Source of the DNA: Paraprevotella clara YIT 11840 | Lineage (GTDB): Bacteria > Bacteroidota > Bacteroidia > Bacteroidales > Bacteroidaceae | DNA: 64,000 nt | Reading direction: 5' to 3' | Assembly: GCF_000233955.1 (NCBI RefSeq) | Contig: NZ_JH376604.1 | Coordinates: 20,879-84,878 of the forward strand | Shown here: in pieces, positions 17,400-25,859 of the stretch | Numbering within the stretch: the first letter of the stretch is position 1 | How the letters are laid out: each line of letters begins with the position of its first letter | Notes under the pieces: generated by a model | What the model saw: only the letters and a program-made list of their open reading frames with translations | Told to the model about the DNA's origin: nothing | Databases searched by the model: none | Program-made: the position numbers and the translations under genes

Positions 17400-18857
17400 A
17401 TGAAAAGCTTCTGGATTATATTACTTTTATACTTCCCTTGCCCTTTGTTGAGGGCAGATCGCCCCATTACATTGGAAATGGCGATAAATGAATTGGCACT
17501 GAAAAGTACCTCTGTACAGGTAGAATTACTACGTTTGAAAAATGAATTACTTACTTTTGATAACTATAAGAAAGAATTTCTCCCGGCTTTGCAGTTGACG
17601 ACCCGGTTGGTTGAATTTAATCATTCTTTGAAGCTTCTGCAAAATGCGTTGGATGGAAACTATCTTAATGTAGAAGATTATTCTACGAGTAGCAGTGTAG
17701 GGATGACTATACAACAAAAAATATTTCATACAGGAGGAACTTTTGCATTAAACAGTAGCGTGAGTGTTTTGCGAGAACATTCCGACAATCGTAATAATTT
17801 CACAACAACTCCTTTTTATGTCAGTTACAGCCAATCGTTTTGGGGTGGGCGTAAGCAAAACATCATGGAACGAAGCCTTTATCGTTTAAGGTATGATTTG
17901 GCATTGAAAAATTATTGTACGTCGGTTTCTTCAATACAGCAGAAAGTCTTAGTCTTATATTTGGAGGCATTTCTGAGTAAATTAGAGCAAGAACAGCTTC
18001 GTGAGGACATTCAAATCAATGATACTTTGTTGCAGATAGCCGAACTGAAACTAAAAGAAGGTTATATTACGGAATATGATTACAACCAAATTGAATTACA
18101 AGGCTTGCACATTAATTATGCTTATGAGAATGCGTTACGAATATTTCGCGAGAATTTGCGGAAATTATCTGCCGAGTTGGGAATTGACGAACAGATAAGC
18201 ATTCAGTATCCGGATAAAGATATATTGCCTGGCTTTTTAAATGAAGACGTGGTCATTCGGTACATCGAAAGAAATAATCCTCAGAGATTGGCTTGGGATA
18301 TGCAACGTAAACAGGCTGAGTATGATTTGTTCCAAGCTCAGGCAGAAACGAGGTTTAACGGGACTATTTCTGTGAATTATGGGTTGAACCAGTATGCTGA
18401 GGATTTCTTTACAGCCTATAGGCATCCAAATTCTCAACAGAATATAAGTGTAGGGTTGTCAATTCCTGTATTTCAGTGGGGGATTAATAGGAATAAGCGA
18501 AAGATAGCCCGCAATGAATATGAGGCTACCTTATTAGAAATAGAAAAGTCGGAACTGGATTTTTTAAGTAATCAGAAAGAACAGATCAATAATTATAATT
18601 ATGCTGTGCATACTTACGATTTGATGGAAAGGGGATATGAACTGGCTTGCAGGCAGTATCAGTTGGCGGTACAGAAATTTGCATTAGGCAAGATTTCCGT
18701 ATACGAATTGACTTCAACGAGGCAAGAACAATATACGGCTATGCAAGACTATTATACAGCTATGGAGAGTCTGTATGTAAATTACTATAATTTACGTCAT
18801 TTGTCGCTTTATGACTTTGTACGTAAACAATCTTTAGAGGAGTTGTTGGTGCCATGA
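17400..18857 (+). CDS. TolC-family outer membrane channel
   Basis: The 485-residue protein has a signal peptide (MKSFWIILLLYFPCPLLRAD) and the outer membrane efflux protein pattern: two repeated halves of long amphipathic helices and short strands. Recognisable parts are TLEMAINELALKSTSVQVE at the start, QQKVLVLYLEAFLSKLEQE, NPQRLAWDMQRKQAEYD and the second-half strand GLSIPVFQWGINRNKRKIAR. It would form the outer membrane exit for the ABC transporter and HlyD-type adaptor encoded later in the operon. Length is usual for TolC relatives. Its stop overlaps the following LanC-like gene by 4 nt. Confidence 0.88.
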   Translation: MKSFWIILLLYFPCPLLRADRPITLEMAINELALKSTSVQVELLRLKNELLTFDNYKKEFLPALQLTTRLVEFNHSLKLLQNALDGNYLNVEDYSTSSSVGMTIQQKIFHTGGTFALNSSVSVLREHSDNRNNFTTTPFYVSYSQSFWGGRKQNIMERSLYRLRYDLALKNYCTSVSSIQQKVLVLYLEAFLSKLEQEQLREDIQINDTLLQIAELKLKEGYITEYDYNQIELQGLHINYAYENALRIFRENLRKLSAELGIDEQISIQYPDKDILPGFLNEDVVIRYIERNNPQRLAWDMQRKQAEYDLFQAQAETRFNGTISVNYGLNQYAEDFFTAYRHPNSQQNISVGLSIPVFQWGINRNKRKIARNEYEATLLEIEKSELDFLSNQKEQINNYNYAVHTYDLMERGYELACRQYQLAVQKFALGKISVYELTSTRQEQYTAMQDYYTAMESLYVNYYNLRHLSLYDFVRKQSLEELLVP

Positions 18858-19855
18858 AAGAGGATATGGAAAGAGTAAGAATGGTAATCAGGCATTTTGC
18901 TGATTATGTATTGTTGGATAGTTGTGCTTATCAATCTGCTGGTTTTTATAACGGGCAAGCTGGAGTTGCACTGGCTTTGTTTGAATCTGCCCGTATGTTG
19001 GATGATTCTTTTTTGGAGGAACAGGCTTTTAATTTGTTTCAGAAATCGCTTTTAAGTCAAGATGCAGATATGGGCTTTCAAGAAGGATGGGCGGGGATAG
19101 GTTTTGTGTTGGCTTATTTGTCACATTACCGTTTTATTGATACAGATCTTGATGAGTTGTTTAAAAAACGGATCTACCAGATCTGTGGCTATATTGAAGA
19201 TGGGATTAACAAGCATAGATATATGGTGCAGGACATAGCATTAGGTTTTTTTATGAATTTCCTTACGAAACAGTGTGGTTGGGAAGAAATGGAAAGTCTA
19301 AGGTATGGGTTTTATAAGAGTGTTGAAAGTCAAATCCTTTGTGCTTTAGAGGCATACGAAATGAAACCCAATCAAAATTTTAGGATGTCATTTCCTGATT
19401 TGTTTGTTACTTATTTGGAGTTGTCACGATTTGATGGTTTTTATGAACGGGAAAATATTATAGAGATGTATGGAAGGATTAGTGGTAAGCATTCTGCTAT
19501 CCATTCTTTTTATATAGAACAAACAGGTGGTTGGAATGGAAAAAATAAACGCCGGACTTTATATGAATGGCCTATGCTTTTGCGGGGGCTGCCGTTAAAA
19601 CACTTTATGAATGTGCTACATTTACTTTTAATAGATAAGGTGCATAACATTGAAGTAAGTAAGTGGATTGCAGAAAGGTTGATAAATCAGCCTTTGGATG
19701 AGATAGAAAAGGAACTTTTATCTCATTTGCATCCTAAGATGCTGTTGTCTGGATATGGTGACGGGGTTTCGCGATTTTTGTTGTTATTATGTCAACTTAT
19801 GGGAGAATGTGATAAGATGGACATGGGGCGGATGAATTGTTTATTTAAACCATGA
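18854..19855 (+). CDS. LanC-like protein without canonical zinc ligands
   Basis: This 333-residue cytosolic protein is mostly helical. Hairpins of the LanC (alpha/alpha)6 barrel type are visible: FYNGQAGVALALFESAR (about 31-47), FQEGWAGIGFVLAYLSH (about 74-90) and SGYGDGVSRFLLLLCQLM near 300-317. The canonical cyclase ligands (the His/Cys motifs of the CHG, WCYG and GxxHG type) are missing at the expected spots. Thioether cyclisation is therefore unlikely, and there is no Ser/Thr dehydratase in the locus. It starts on the stop of the TolC-like gene (ATGA overlap). A role in chaperoning or modifying the cargo is inferred. A second, diverged LanC-like gene lies at 30685. Confidence 0.65.
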   Translation: MKEDMERVRMVIRHFADYVLLDSCAYQSAGFYNGQAGVALALFESARMLDDSFLEEQAFNLFQKSLLSQDADMGFQEGWAGIGFVLAYLSHYRFIDTDLDELFKKRIYQICGYIEDGINKHRYMVQDIALGFFMNFLTKQCGWEEMESLRYGFYKSVESQILCALEAYEMKPNQNFRMSFPDLFVTYLELSRFDGFYERENIIEMYGRISGKHSAIHSFYIEQTGGWNGKNKRRTLYEWPMLLRGLPLKHFMNVLHLLLIDKVHNIEVSKWIAERLINQPLDEIEKELLSHLHPKMLLSGYGDGVSRFLLLLCQLMGECDKMDMGRMNCLFKP

Positions 19856-19856
19856 A

Positions 19857-21113
19857 ATGAAAATGAAAAATGTTAATTTATTTTTGATGGATATGATCAA
19901 TGTGGGGGCTATGAATGGAGTTACCCGATATTTGAATATATTAGCCGGATTGTTGTCTCAAAAAAATATTTATCATGTAACTTGGATAAGATTTACATGG
20001 GATAGAAAATTGTTAGGAATCAAACGAATTGTATGTGACGGCTATGTGCAAATAATAATTCCGCTTCCACATGATATGAATCGGTTGTTAGGGAATCCCC
20101 ATTGCATGCGAGATTATAATAAAGTGGTATTTCATTTGTTAAAAGAGGATTTTGAAAAAGGTGGAATTTGTATTCTACATTTACATACGCTGAATTTGAT
20201 AGATTTGGCTATGTATATAAAACAAAGGGTTCCATGTAAAATCATTACGCATTTGCATTGCATTCCATGGAAGGGGTTGTACAATACGGATAAAGAACGT
20301 TTCAATGATTTGTATCAAAAATACTATCTCGGTAAGGGGGATGTCCGGATGTCGGACTTTATATCTAAACGATACGAATTGCAGTCGTATCTCTTTTCGG
20401 ACGCTGTGGTTTGTGTGACAGCGTGTGCAAAAGATTTTATATTACGTTTTTGTGTTGTCCCTTCTTCTCGTATACGAGTGATTTATAATGGAATGAAAGA
20501 CGAATGTAAAGAGAGAAATATAAGAAGGAAAAAGGTGGATTTTCCTGTGAAATGTCTTTATGTAGGCAATATGAACGAAAGTAAGGGATTGCATCTGATA
20601 TTGAAAGCGCTGAATCTCGTTCGGGAAAAGTATCCGGTTATTTTGACTGTTGCAGGACAATGCTCTCAGAAGCAGAGGGAAAAATGGCAAGAAGAGTATC
20701 CGAATTTGTTCTTGAAGTTTACAGGGTTGATTCCTTTTGAGGAATTGAAACAATGTTATATAGACAATGAGATAGGCATAATTGCTTCTTTACAAGAACA
20801 ATGTAGTTACGTGGCTTTGGAAATGATGATGTTTGGACTGCCCGTCGTCACTACGAATGTGGACGGGTTAGATGAACTTTTCGTTCAAAACGAGAATGCT
20901 CTTAAGGTTCCCACTTGTTATGATGAGAATGTCGGACTTACAGTGAATTTGGAACAGTTAAGCACTGCTATTTTAGAACTTATTGAGAAGAAAAACTTAC
21001 GTGAACGGATAGGACATAATGCAAGGCATACTTTCATTGACAGATTTACGGAAACACGGATGGTGGAAGAAACGCATAATTTGTATCAGGCAGTACTACA
21101 GAATGATTTATAA
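19857..21113 (+). CDS. GT4-family glycosyltransferase
   Basis: The 418-residue protein has the GT-B two-domain fold. The N-terminal half has NGVTRYLNILAGLL near 20-33 and HLHTLNL and ITHLHCIPWKG in the acceptor side. The C-terminal half has VIYNGMKDE, KCLYVGNMNESKGLHLILKA (the GT4 donor-domain entry, about 237-256), LTVAGQC, and IIASLQEQCSYVALEMMMFGLPVVTT with the E-x7-E pattern (about 310-335). It resembles glycosyltransferases that occur with double-glycine natural-product precursors in Bacteroidetes. It lies directly upstream of cargo 2. ATG at 19857 or 19863 could be used. Sugar and acceptor unknown. Confidence 0.82.
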   Translation: MKMKNVNLFLMDMINVGAMNGVTRYLNILAGLLSQKNIYHVTWIRFTWDRKLLGIKRIVCDGYVQIIIPLPHDMNRLLGNPHCMRDYNKVVFHLLKEDFEKGGICILHLHTLNLIDLAMYIKQRVPCKIITHLHCIPWKGLYNTDKERFNDLYQKYYLGKGDVRMSDFISKRYELQSYLFSDAVVCVTACAKDFILRFCVVPSSRIRVIYNGMKDECKERNIRRKKVDFPVKCLYVGNMNESKGLHLILKALNLVREKYPVILTVAGQCSQKQREKWQEEYPNLFLKFTGLIPFEELKQCYIDNEIGIIASLQEQCSYVALEMMMFGLPVVTTNVDGLDELFVQNENALKVPTCYDENVGLTVNLEQLSTAILELIEKKNLRERIGHNARHTFIDRFTETRMVEETHNLYQAVLQNDL

Positions 21114-21135
21114 AATGTAAACTAAAAACGAATTC

Positions 21136-21402
21136 ATGAAAAAGTTGACATTGAAAGATTTACAGTCATTGGCGCATGTAATGGCACATGTGAGCGAAAT
21201 GGAACAACGTTGTTTTGTTGGTGGCGGTACTGATGGTAACTATATAGTATTAGGAGAAGTTGCTCATAGGAATATTCCGATTACTGTAAAGATGCCTGTT
21301 GGTACATTTGACACATCGCAGAAATTGCTTATGCTCATACCCGGTTGGGGGATTGCGATATCTTACGTTATAGGGGTTACTGATACAATGATTGGTTACT
21401 GA
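21136..21402 (+). CDS. Double-glycine-leader cargo 2: small bacteriocin-like peptide
   Basis: This is an 88-residue precursor with the same leader as cargos 1 and 3: [14 protein letters not shown], then EQRCFVGGG ending at residue 31. Cleavage after the glycines would leave about 57 residues. The mature peptide begins TDGNYIVLGEVAHR and ends with a glycine-rich hydrophobic segment (LLMLIPGWGIAISYVIGV, then TDTMIGY). This is the profile of a membrane-active class II bacteriocin. The leader holds a cysteine (residue 27) but the mature part has none, so disulfides or thioethers are ruled out. The next gene starts 1 nt after its stop and encodes a membrane protein, a usual arrangement for bacteriocin and immunity. 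Confidence 0.75.
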   Translation: MKKLTLKDLQSLAHVMAHVSEMEQRCFVGGGTDGNYIVLGEVAHRNIPITVKMPVGTFDTSQKLLMLIPGWGIAISYVIGVTDTMIGY

Positions 21403-21403
21403 T

Positions 21404-21832
21404 ATGTGGTGTGTTGATTTTTTATATTGCAGCCTTTATAAAACAAATCAATGGAACAGGAATTTCGGAAATGCTCCTGTTGGGGTATGTATTGTGACAT
21501 TGAGCGTTTGTTTGTTATGTATCTGTTTAGGTGTGGGGCTGTATGTGGAATACTTTACAGGATTTCAGGTGTTATATGTCATAAGTGGGGGGAAGTATGG
21601 TAAGATATGCTTTTTCGTTTTTTATGGTTTGGTTTCTTTCCCTTTTTGGTATGTTTATGCACATTGCAAAAAAGGACAAGAAGTCTTGAAAGAATATAAT
21701 CGCAGGCTTGGCAGCACATTTCTTTATAGGATGCCCCATCAGTTGATAACTTTTCTATTGATTGTAGGTTCATTTCTTGTACCTCTAAGCGTGGGGATCT
21801 TGTTTGGAATAAGAGATGGTTGGGGTAATTAA
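21404..21832 (+). CDS. Membrane protein next to cargo 2, candidate immunity protein
   Basis: This protein of about 142 residues has three likely transmembrane segments: about 29-50 (VCIVTLSVCLLCICLGVGLY), about 72-90 (ICFFVFYGLVSFPFWYVYAH) and about 115-135 (LITFLLIVGSFLVPLSVGIL). No family is recognised. ATG at 21404 immediately after the cargo 2 stop is preferred over a TTG 12 nt upstream. Position, size and membrane topology fit an immunity protein protecting the producer from the small cargo, but this is inferred only from context. Confidence 0.6.
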   Translation: MWCVDFLYCSLYKTNQWNRNFGNAPVGVCIVTLSVCLLCICLGVGLYVEYFTGFQVLYVISGGKYGKICFFVFYGLVSFPFWYVYAHCKKGQEVLKEYNRRLGSTFLYRMPHQLITFLLIVGSFLVPLSVGILFGIRDGWGN

Positions 21833-21888
21833 TTCAATATGATACTTAGGAAACGAATAGAGGAAATTTTCATAAAATAAAATTGAAT

Positions 21889-22728
21889 ATGAAAAAGTTG
21901 ACATTGAAAGATTTACAGTCATTGGCGCATACAATGGAGCATGTGAGCGAAACGGAACAACGTTGTTTTGTTGGTGGCGGTACGGGTGGTAACTTGGATC
22001 CGTTTACTTACAAAGAGTATGAGAACATGTTGAATGGCGGTACGTGGAATGGAGGCTTTGTCCTTATGGACGGAAGAGATGGTTCGGATTCCTCCATGCA
22101 ATATATTCCATCTTCTTCGTTCGGAACGGATGAAGATTTGGTATGTGAGACTTTTGATTCTCAAATGTCTTTGTATGAAAATCATCAGATAATGACGATG
22201 GCTTTGGGTAATACGGGAAACGATGGCGGAACGGTACCGTCCGGTTATTGGACGGGATCCGGATATATAAATGGATATTATGATGAATCCGGTGTGTGGA
22301 TTAGTTCTGGTTATTTGAATAATTCTGGAATATGGATTGATTCGGGAGCATATAACCCAGAGGAAGATTGTTATGACAAAAGCGGATATTTTCCTGAGAT
22401 AACGGTTTGGCCAGAGGATGATCCTTATTCATTTTTTACGTCTCAAGGACTGGCAAAAGATGTGAGGATTGTCTATTCGAATGGAAATATTACTTATGAT
22501 CTCAATAGTTTACCAACTATTCCAAACGATACTTGGGATACCATGTATAAAGGTGGATTTGAAATAGGTTTTAAGGCAGGTATTAGTAGTATCCCCAGTT
22601 TTTTTGTGGATTTATATGCTATGGTGAATTATGCTGTAGCTGAAGAAGATTGGTCTACTTTTTATTATGCGAAAGGATTACAAGATGGTTTGAATATGGG
22701 GAAAAATGCGTATGAACATTTCCGATAA
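21889..22728 (+). CDS. Double-glycine-leader cargo 3: Ser-Gly repeats with a different C-terminal domain
   Basis: This 279-residue protein shares leader ([23 protein letters not shown]) and the following roughly 85 residues with cargo 1: [34 protein letters not shown]. Residues 118-153 are degenerate Ser-Gly repeats (SGYWTG, SGYING, SGVWIS, SGYLNN, SGIWID). A junction motif EITVWPEDDP corresponds to EVVVRPG of cargo 1. Downstream, about 100 residues are unrelated to cargo 1, with a hydrophobic stretch (SSIPSFFVDLYAMVNYAVA) and no HExxH. A conserved front end with a swapped tail is the layout of polymorphic toxins. ATG at 21889 is chosen over the TTG at 21883 because it restores the common leader start. 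Confidence 0.75.
   Translation: MKKLTLKDLQSLAHTMEHVSETEQRCFVGGGTGGNLDPFTYKEYENMLNGGTWNGGFVLMDGRDGSDSSMQYIPSSSFGTDEDLVCETFDSQMSLYENHQIMTMALGNTGNDGGTVPSGYWTGSGYINGYYDESGVWISSGYLNNSGIWIDSGAYNPEEDCYDKSGYFPEITVWPEDDPYSFFTSQGLAKDVRIVYSNGNITYDLNSLPTIPNDTWDTMYKGGFEIGFKAGISSIPSFFVDLYAMVNYAVAEEDWSTFYYAKGLQDGLNMGKNAYEHFR
22240..22347 (+). repeat. Degenerate Ser-Gly hexapeptide repeat in cargo 3
   Basis: The 108 nt encode SGYWTG, SGYING, a four-residue interruption YYDE, SGVWIS, SGYLNN, SGIWID and a final SG (residues 118-153). The spacing and aromatic third position match the cargo 1 repeat, but only the Ser-Gly pair is strictly kept. Confidence 0.8.
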
Positions 22729-22729
22729 A

Positions 22730-24526
22730 ATGAGAAGATTTATGAATTTCTTTTTCTTGATATTACTTGGGCTTGTAACATTTTCTTGTACTCATTCTAA
22801 TTCAGTAACGGAGAGATGTTATACGGATGTATATCGATTGGATTTTGATTTGTCAAAGAGGTGTGAAAATGGATATCCGTGGTTACAGAATCCTGTATAT
22901 AGTAACTTTCATATTCCAAATATAGAGAACGAAGATGGGCGCAAACTTTTGAAATTTTGTGGGTTGGAGGGGTTTCCCATACAGGAAATGAATCAATTAA
23001 AAGTCGATTTGTATCAAAAGATACTAATGCCTTTACAAGCAACAAAAGATGGGTGTGTGCGGTTGGAATGTAAAGGGAATAATTTAAGAAAAGTTGCTTT
23101 AATTATAGGAGGGGAAACAGAACAGGAAAAGAGGCTTTTTTTGGATACGTTGTTGTTTAATCCAGATAGTTTATGGGGAAAGTATTCCATATCATTTCCT
23201 TCTCAGAAGGTAAGCCTTTTATCCATAAGAATATATGCAGAAGGAATCCCCATGAAACCTGCTACTTTGACATTGTCTCGTTGTGCCATATCTTTAGATG
23301 GTAAACCTATTGATGATTTTGAGGTTAGAGTTCCATTTCCTGTTACGGAGGAGGAATATACAACTATAAGTTTGAATGTGGGAGATATTGGGGATTCGAT
23401 TTTTTCGGTTTGTCCTGCTAAAATTATAGGCTTGTGTGAATCTGTCCATAGAAGCAGCGGGATACAGAGGTTGGAAGCTAATTTAATAATGGAACAAGTC
23501 CACCATGGACGGACAAAACTTATTCTTATAGAGAGGTCTCTAGAGTCTTCTTTAGCTTATAATCATTATATACATCATGAAGAGGTTGATTTAGATACTG
23601 TACTTTTTTATGATGCTCCAAATCCTTTTTTATTGGAAGAATTGAGGATGTTTAATGCCGGAAGAGCTGAGGAGGAGCAGGTAAGTATATTAGGAATAGA
23701 TTATGAATATGAAAAAGCGGATTCTCATAGTTATTGTGGAGATATGCTGTTTGATTTCTTGGTTTGGGTGAATACCGGGAAACAAAGTAGAGCCGTAAAT
23801 CAATTGGCGGAATTAGTGGTGTCGGGAGAATGGTATCAGGCCAATGGATTATTTAAGGGGAGAAAAGCAGAAATGTTAGAAATATTGAGTGGAGAGGAAT
23901 ACGAGTGTATTGATCTTGTTTTGAGATATGCCCAGAAAATAAATAAAGATAGGGTAGGGGGAAGCATTGCAAGAGATTCAATGATGTTTGAACGTTCTCG
24001 ATTTTTAATAGAACATTTAGGGTATAATTCGGAACGAATTTTTCTATGTGGTCAAGTTTCACATCTTAATTTAGCTTCTTCTTATCCAAATCCAATAGAT
24101 GTAAAACCTTTAGGAAAGGCTTTGAAAGATAGATACGGAGGGGAATATATGTGTTATTTATTATCGGTTAGTAGTGGAAATACGGAGAGGTATGGGCAAG
24201 ATTTTAAGATTGAAGATAGGGAGTTGCAACTTACACCGGAAGGCAGTCTGGAGTATAGTTTGATGGAAAGGAAGTACTTATCGGTGTATGTTCCCATAAC
24301 AAGGAAACTTGATAGATTACTTCTGACTCGTTGGGGAGGACTCTTTCAACTCGAACAGGAATTTTATCCCATGAATTTATATTCAAGATACAATGGTCTT
24401 TTTTTTGTAACTGATACAGTCTTAAATACTCCAAAAAGAAATACTGATATAATGGTTAAGGATATTAATAGGCAGAAATATCGAAAAAAAATAATGTGTG
24501 AAATTCTGTCTAATGGTAAAAAATGA
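22730..24526 (+). CDS. Lipoprotein related to erythromycin esterase-like proteins, motifs degenerate
   Basis: This protein of about 598 residues has a lipoprotein signal (MRRFMNFFFLILLGLVTFSC, Cys near 20). The C-terminal two thirds show the erythromycin esterase-like order: IIGLCESVHRSSGIQ where active homologues have LGExxHG; LILIERSLESSLAYN; LGIDYEYEK; ERIFLCGQVSHLN where a W-A-H-N-x-H motif is expected. Several catalytic residues therefore seem replaced. The N-terminal roughly 220 residues are beta-rich and may be a carbohydrate- or surface-binding module. ATG at 22730 begins 1 nt after the cargo 3 stop and gives the lipobox; upstream ATGs at 22706 and 22712 overlap cargo 3. It may be the immunity or accessory partner of cargo 3. 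Confidence 0.6.
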   Translation: MRRFMNFFFLILLGLVTFSCTHSNSVTERCYTDVYRLDFDLSKRCENGYPWLQNPVYSNFHIPNIENEDGRKLLKFCGLEGFPIQEMNQLKVDLYQKILMPLQATKDGCVRLECKGNNLRKVALIIGGETEQEKRLFLDTLLFNPDSLWGKYSISFPSQKVSLLSIRIYAEGIPMKPATLTLSRCAISLDGKPIDDFEVRVPFPVTEEEYTTISLNVGDIGDSIFSVCPAKIIGLCESVHRSSGIQRLEANLIMEQVHHGRTKLILIERSLESSLAYNHYIHHEEVDLDTVLFYDAPNPFLLEELRMFNAGRAEEEQVSILGIDYEYEKADSHSYCGDMLFDFLVWVNTGKQSRAVNQLAELVVSGEWYQANGLFKGRKAEMLEILSGEEYECIDLVLRYAQKINKDRVGGSIARDSMMFERSRFLIEHLGYNSERIFLCGQVSHLNLASSYPNPIDVKPLGKALKDRYGGEYMCYLLSVSSGNTERYGQDFKIEDRELQLTPEGSLEYSLMERKYLSVYVPITRKLDRLLLTRWGGLFQLEQEFYPMNLYSRYNGLFFVTDTVLNTPKRNTDIMVKDINRQKYRKKIMCEILSNGKK

Positions 24527-24553
24527 TTGTTGTATAATCTTTTATGAAGATAA

Positions 24554-25852
24554 ATGAGTGAGAAAATGGAGAAACAAGAGATGGAACGTTCCGAAGAAAT
24601 CCGTGATATTATAGACCGGATGCCGACACGGTGGTCGGGTTGGATTGCATTGGTGGTAGGCGGGTTGATGGGAGTTGTATTGTTATTGGGATATCTTATT
24701 AAATATCCTGATACAGTGGATGGCCAAATTTCCATAACGGGCACGCATGCGCCTATTCGTTTATTGGCCGGTACAAATGGACGTATTCATTTAATGGTTT
24801 CCAATCAAGCAAGAGTAAAAGAGGGGGATTTGATAGCTTATATTGAGAATGGAGCCGATATGGATGACATACAGACTCTGGAGCAACTTGTTGGAGAGGA
24901 TATCAGAATGGACACGGAACTGACGTTACCAACCGGATTGGAATTGGGAGATTTGAGTTCGGTGTATAATTCCTTTTTACTTTCTTATCGGGTGTATGAC
25001 CAATATAGAAAATCAGAATTATATACCAATATGAAGAGTACGTTATTAAAACAAATAGATGTGGATGGAAAAGTGGCAGACAATCTGAAACGGGAACTGA
25101 AATTGGTGGGTAGGATTGTGGCAAATGAAAGGGAACATTTGAAAAAAGACAGTTTGTTATTGCTGAAAGGTGGAATCAGTAAATTGAATTATGATGATCA
25201 ACATAATGCATTGCTCGCTCAAGAAGAAACGGAGGTTGGATTACAAAGTTCGCATTTGTCTAAACTTTCAGATATTAATAAAAACAAACTGGAGATAGAC
25301 CGGCTTAATATTGAAGAGTCTGAAACTTTACAAAAAGCATACGAAAGTGTATTGGTAAATTATAACGAGTTGATGAATCAGTTGAATGTATGGAAAATTA
25401 AATATCTGTTGATTGCTCCTGAAGGAGGGGATTTGGAATATTTAGGTTTTTGGCGTGAAAATACGCATGTGCAAGTTTCAGAAGAACTGTTTACGATTTT
25501 GCCGGAGAAGAATGAGGTGATAGGAGAGGTATATATGACATCTGTAGGAGCAGGGAAGGTTAAATCGGGGCAGGAGGCAAATGTGAAACTGACGGATTAT
25601 CCTTATGATGAATATGGTTTATTGAAAGGTCGAGTACAAAACGTATCCCAATTGACAAATACGATTTCTACCCAAAACGGTACGGTGGAAACGTATCTTG
25701 TGACCGTAACGTTTCCTGACGGATTGAGAACGAATTTTGGAAAACAGTTGTCTTTAAACTTTGAAACTAAAGGTTCCATAGAGATTATTACGAAACCGAA
25801 GCGGTTGATACAACGTTTATTTGATAATTTAAAAGCAAAAAGTACAAAATAA
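24554..25852 (+). CDS. HlyD-family membrane fusion adaptor
   Basis: This 432-residue type I secretion adaptor links the inner membrane ABC transporter to the TolC-type channel. One N-terminal transmembrane segment lies at about 32-52 (WIALVVGGLMGVVLLLGYLI), followed by YPDTVDGQISI, the usual entry to the periplasmic part. A lipoyl-like half motif is at about 75-100 (NGRIHLMVSNQARVKEGDLI). Long coiled-coil helices run from about 150 to 280. The C-terminal beta domain has GAGKVKSGQEANVKLTDYPYDEYG, in part, near 335-358. It is 7 nt upstream of the ABC transporter gene. Length is normal for adaptors paired with C39-type exporters. Confidence 0.87.
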   Translation: MSEKMEKQEMERSEEIRDIIDRMPTRWSGWIALVVGGLMGVVLLLGYLIKYPDTVDGQISITGTHAPIRLLAGTNGRIHLMVSNQARVKEGDLIAYIENGADMDDIQTLEQLVGEDIRMDTELTLPTGLELGDLSSVYNSFLLSYRVYDQYRKSELYTNMKSTLLKQIDVDGKVADNLKRELKLVGRIVANEREHLKKDSLLLLKGGISKLNYDDQHNALLAQEETEVGLQSSHLSKLSDINKNKLEIDRLNIEESETLQKAYESVLVNYNELMNQLNVWKIKYLLIAPEGGDLEYLGFWRENTHVQVSEELFTILPEKNEVIGEVYMTSVGAGKVKSGQEANVKLTDYPYDEYGLLKGRVQNVSQLTNTISTQNGTVETYLVTVTFPDGLRTNFGKQLSLNFETKGSIEIITKPKRLIQRLFDNLKAKSTK

Positions 25853-25859
25853 GAAAGTT

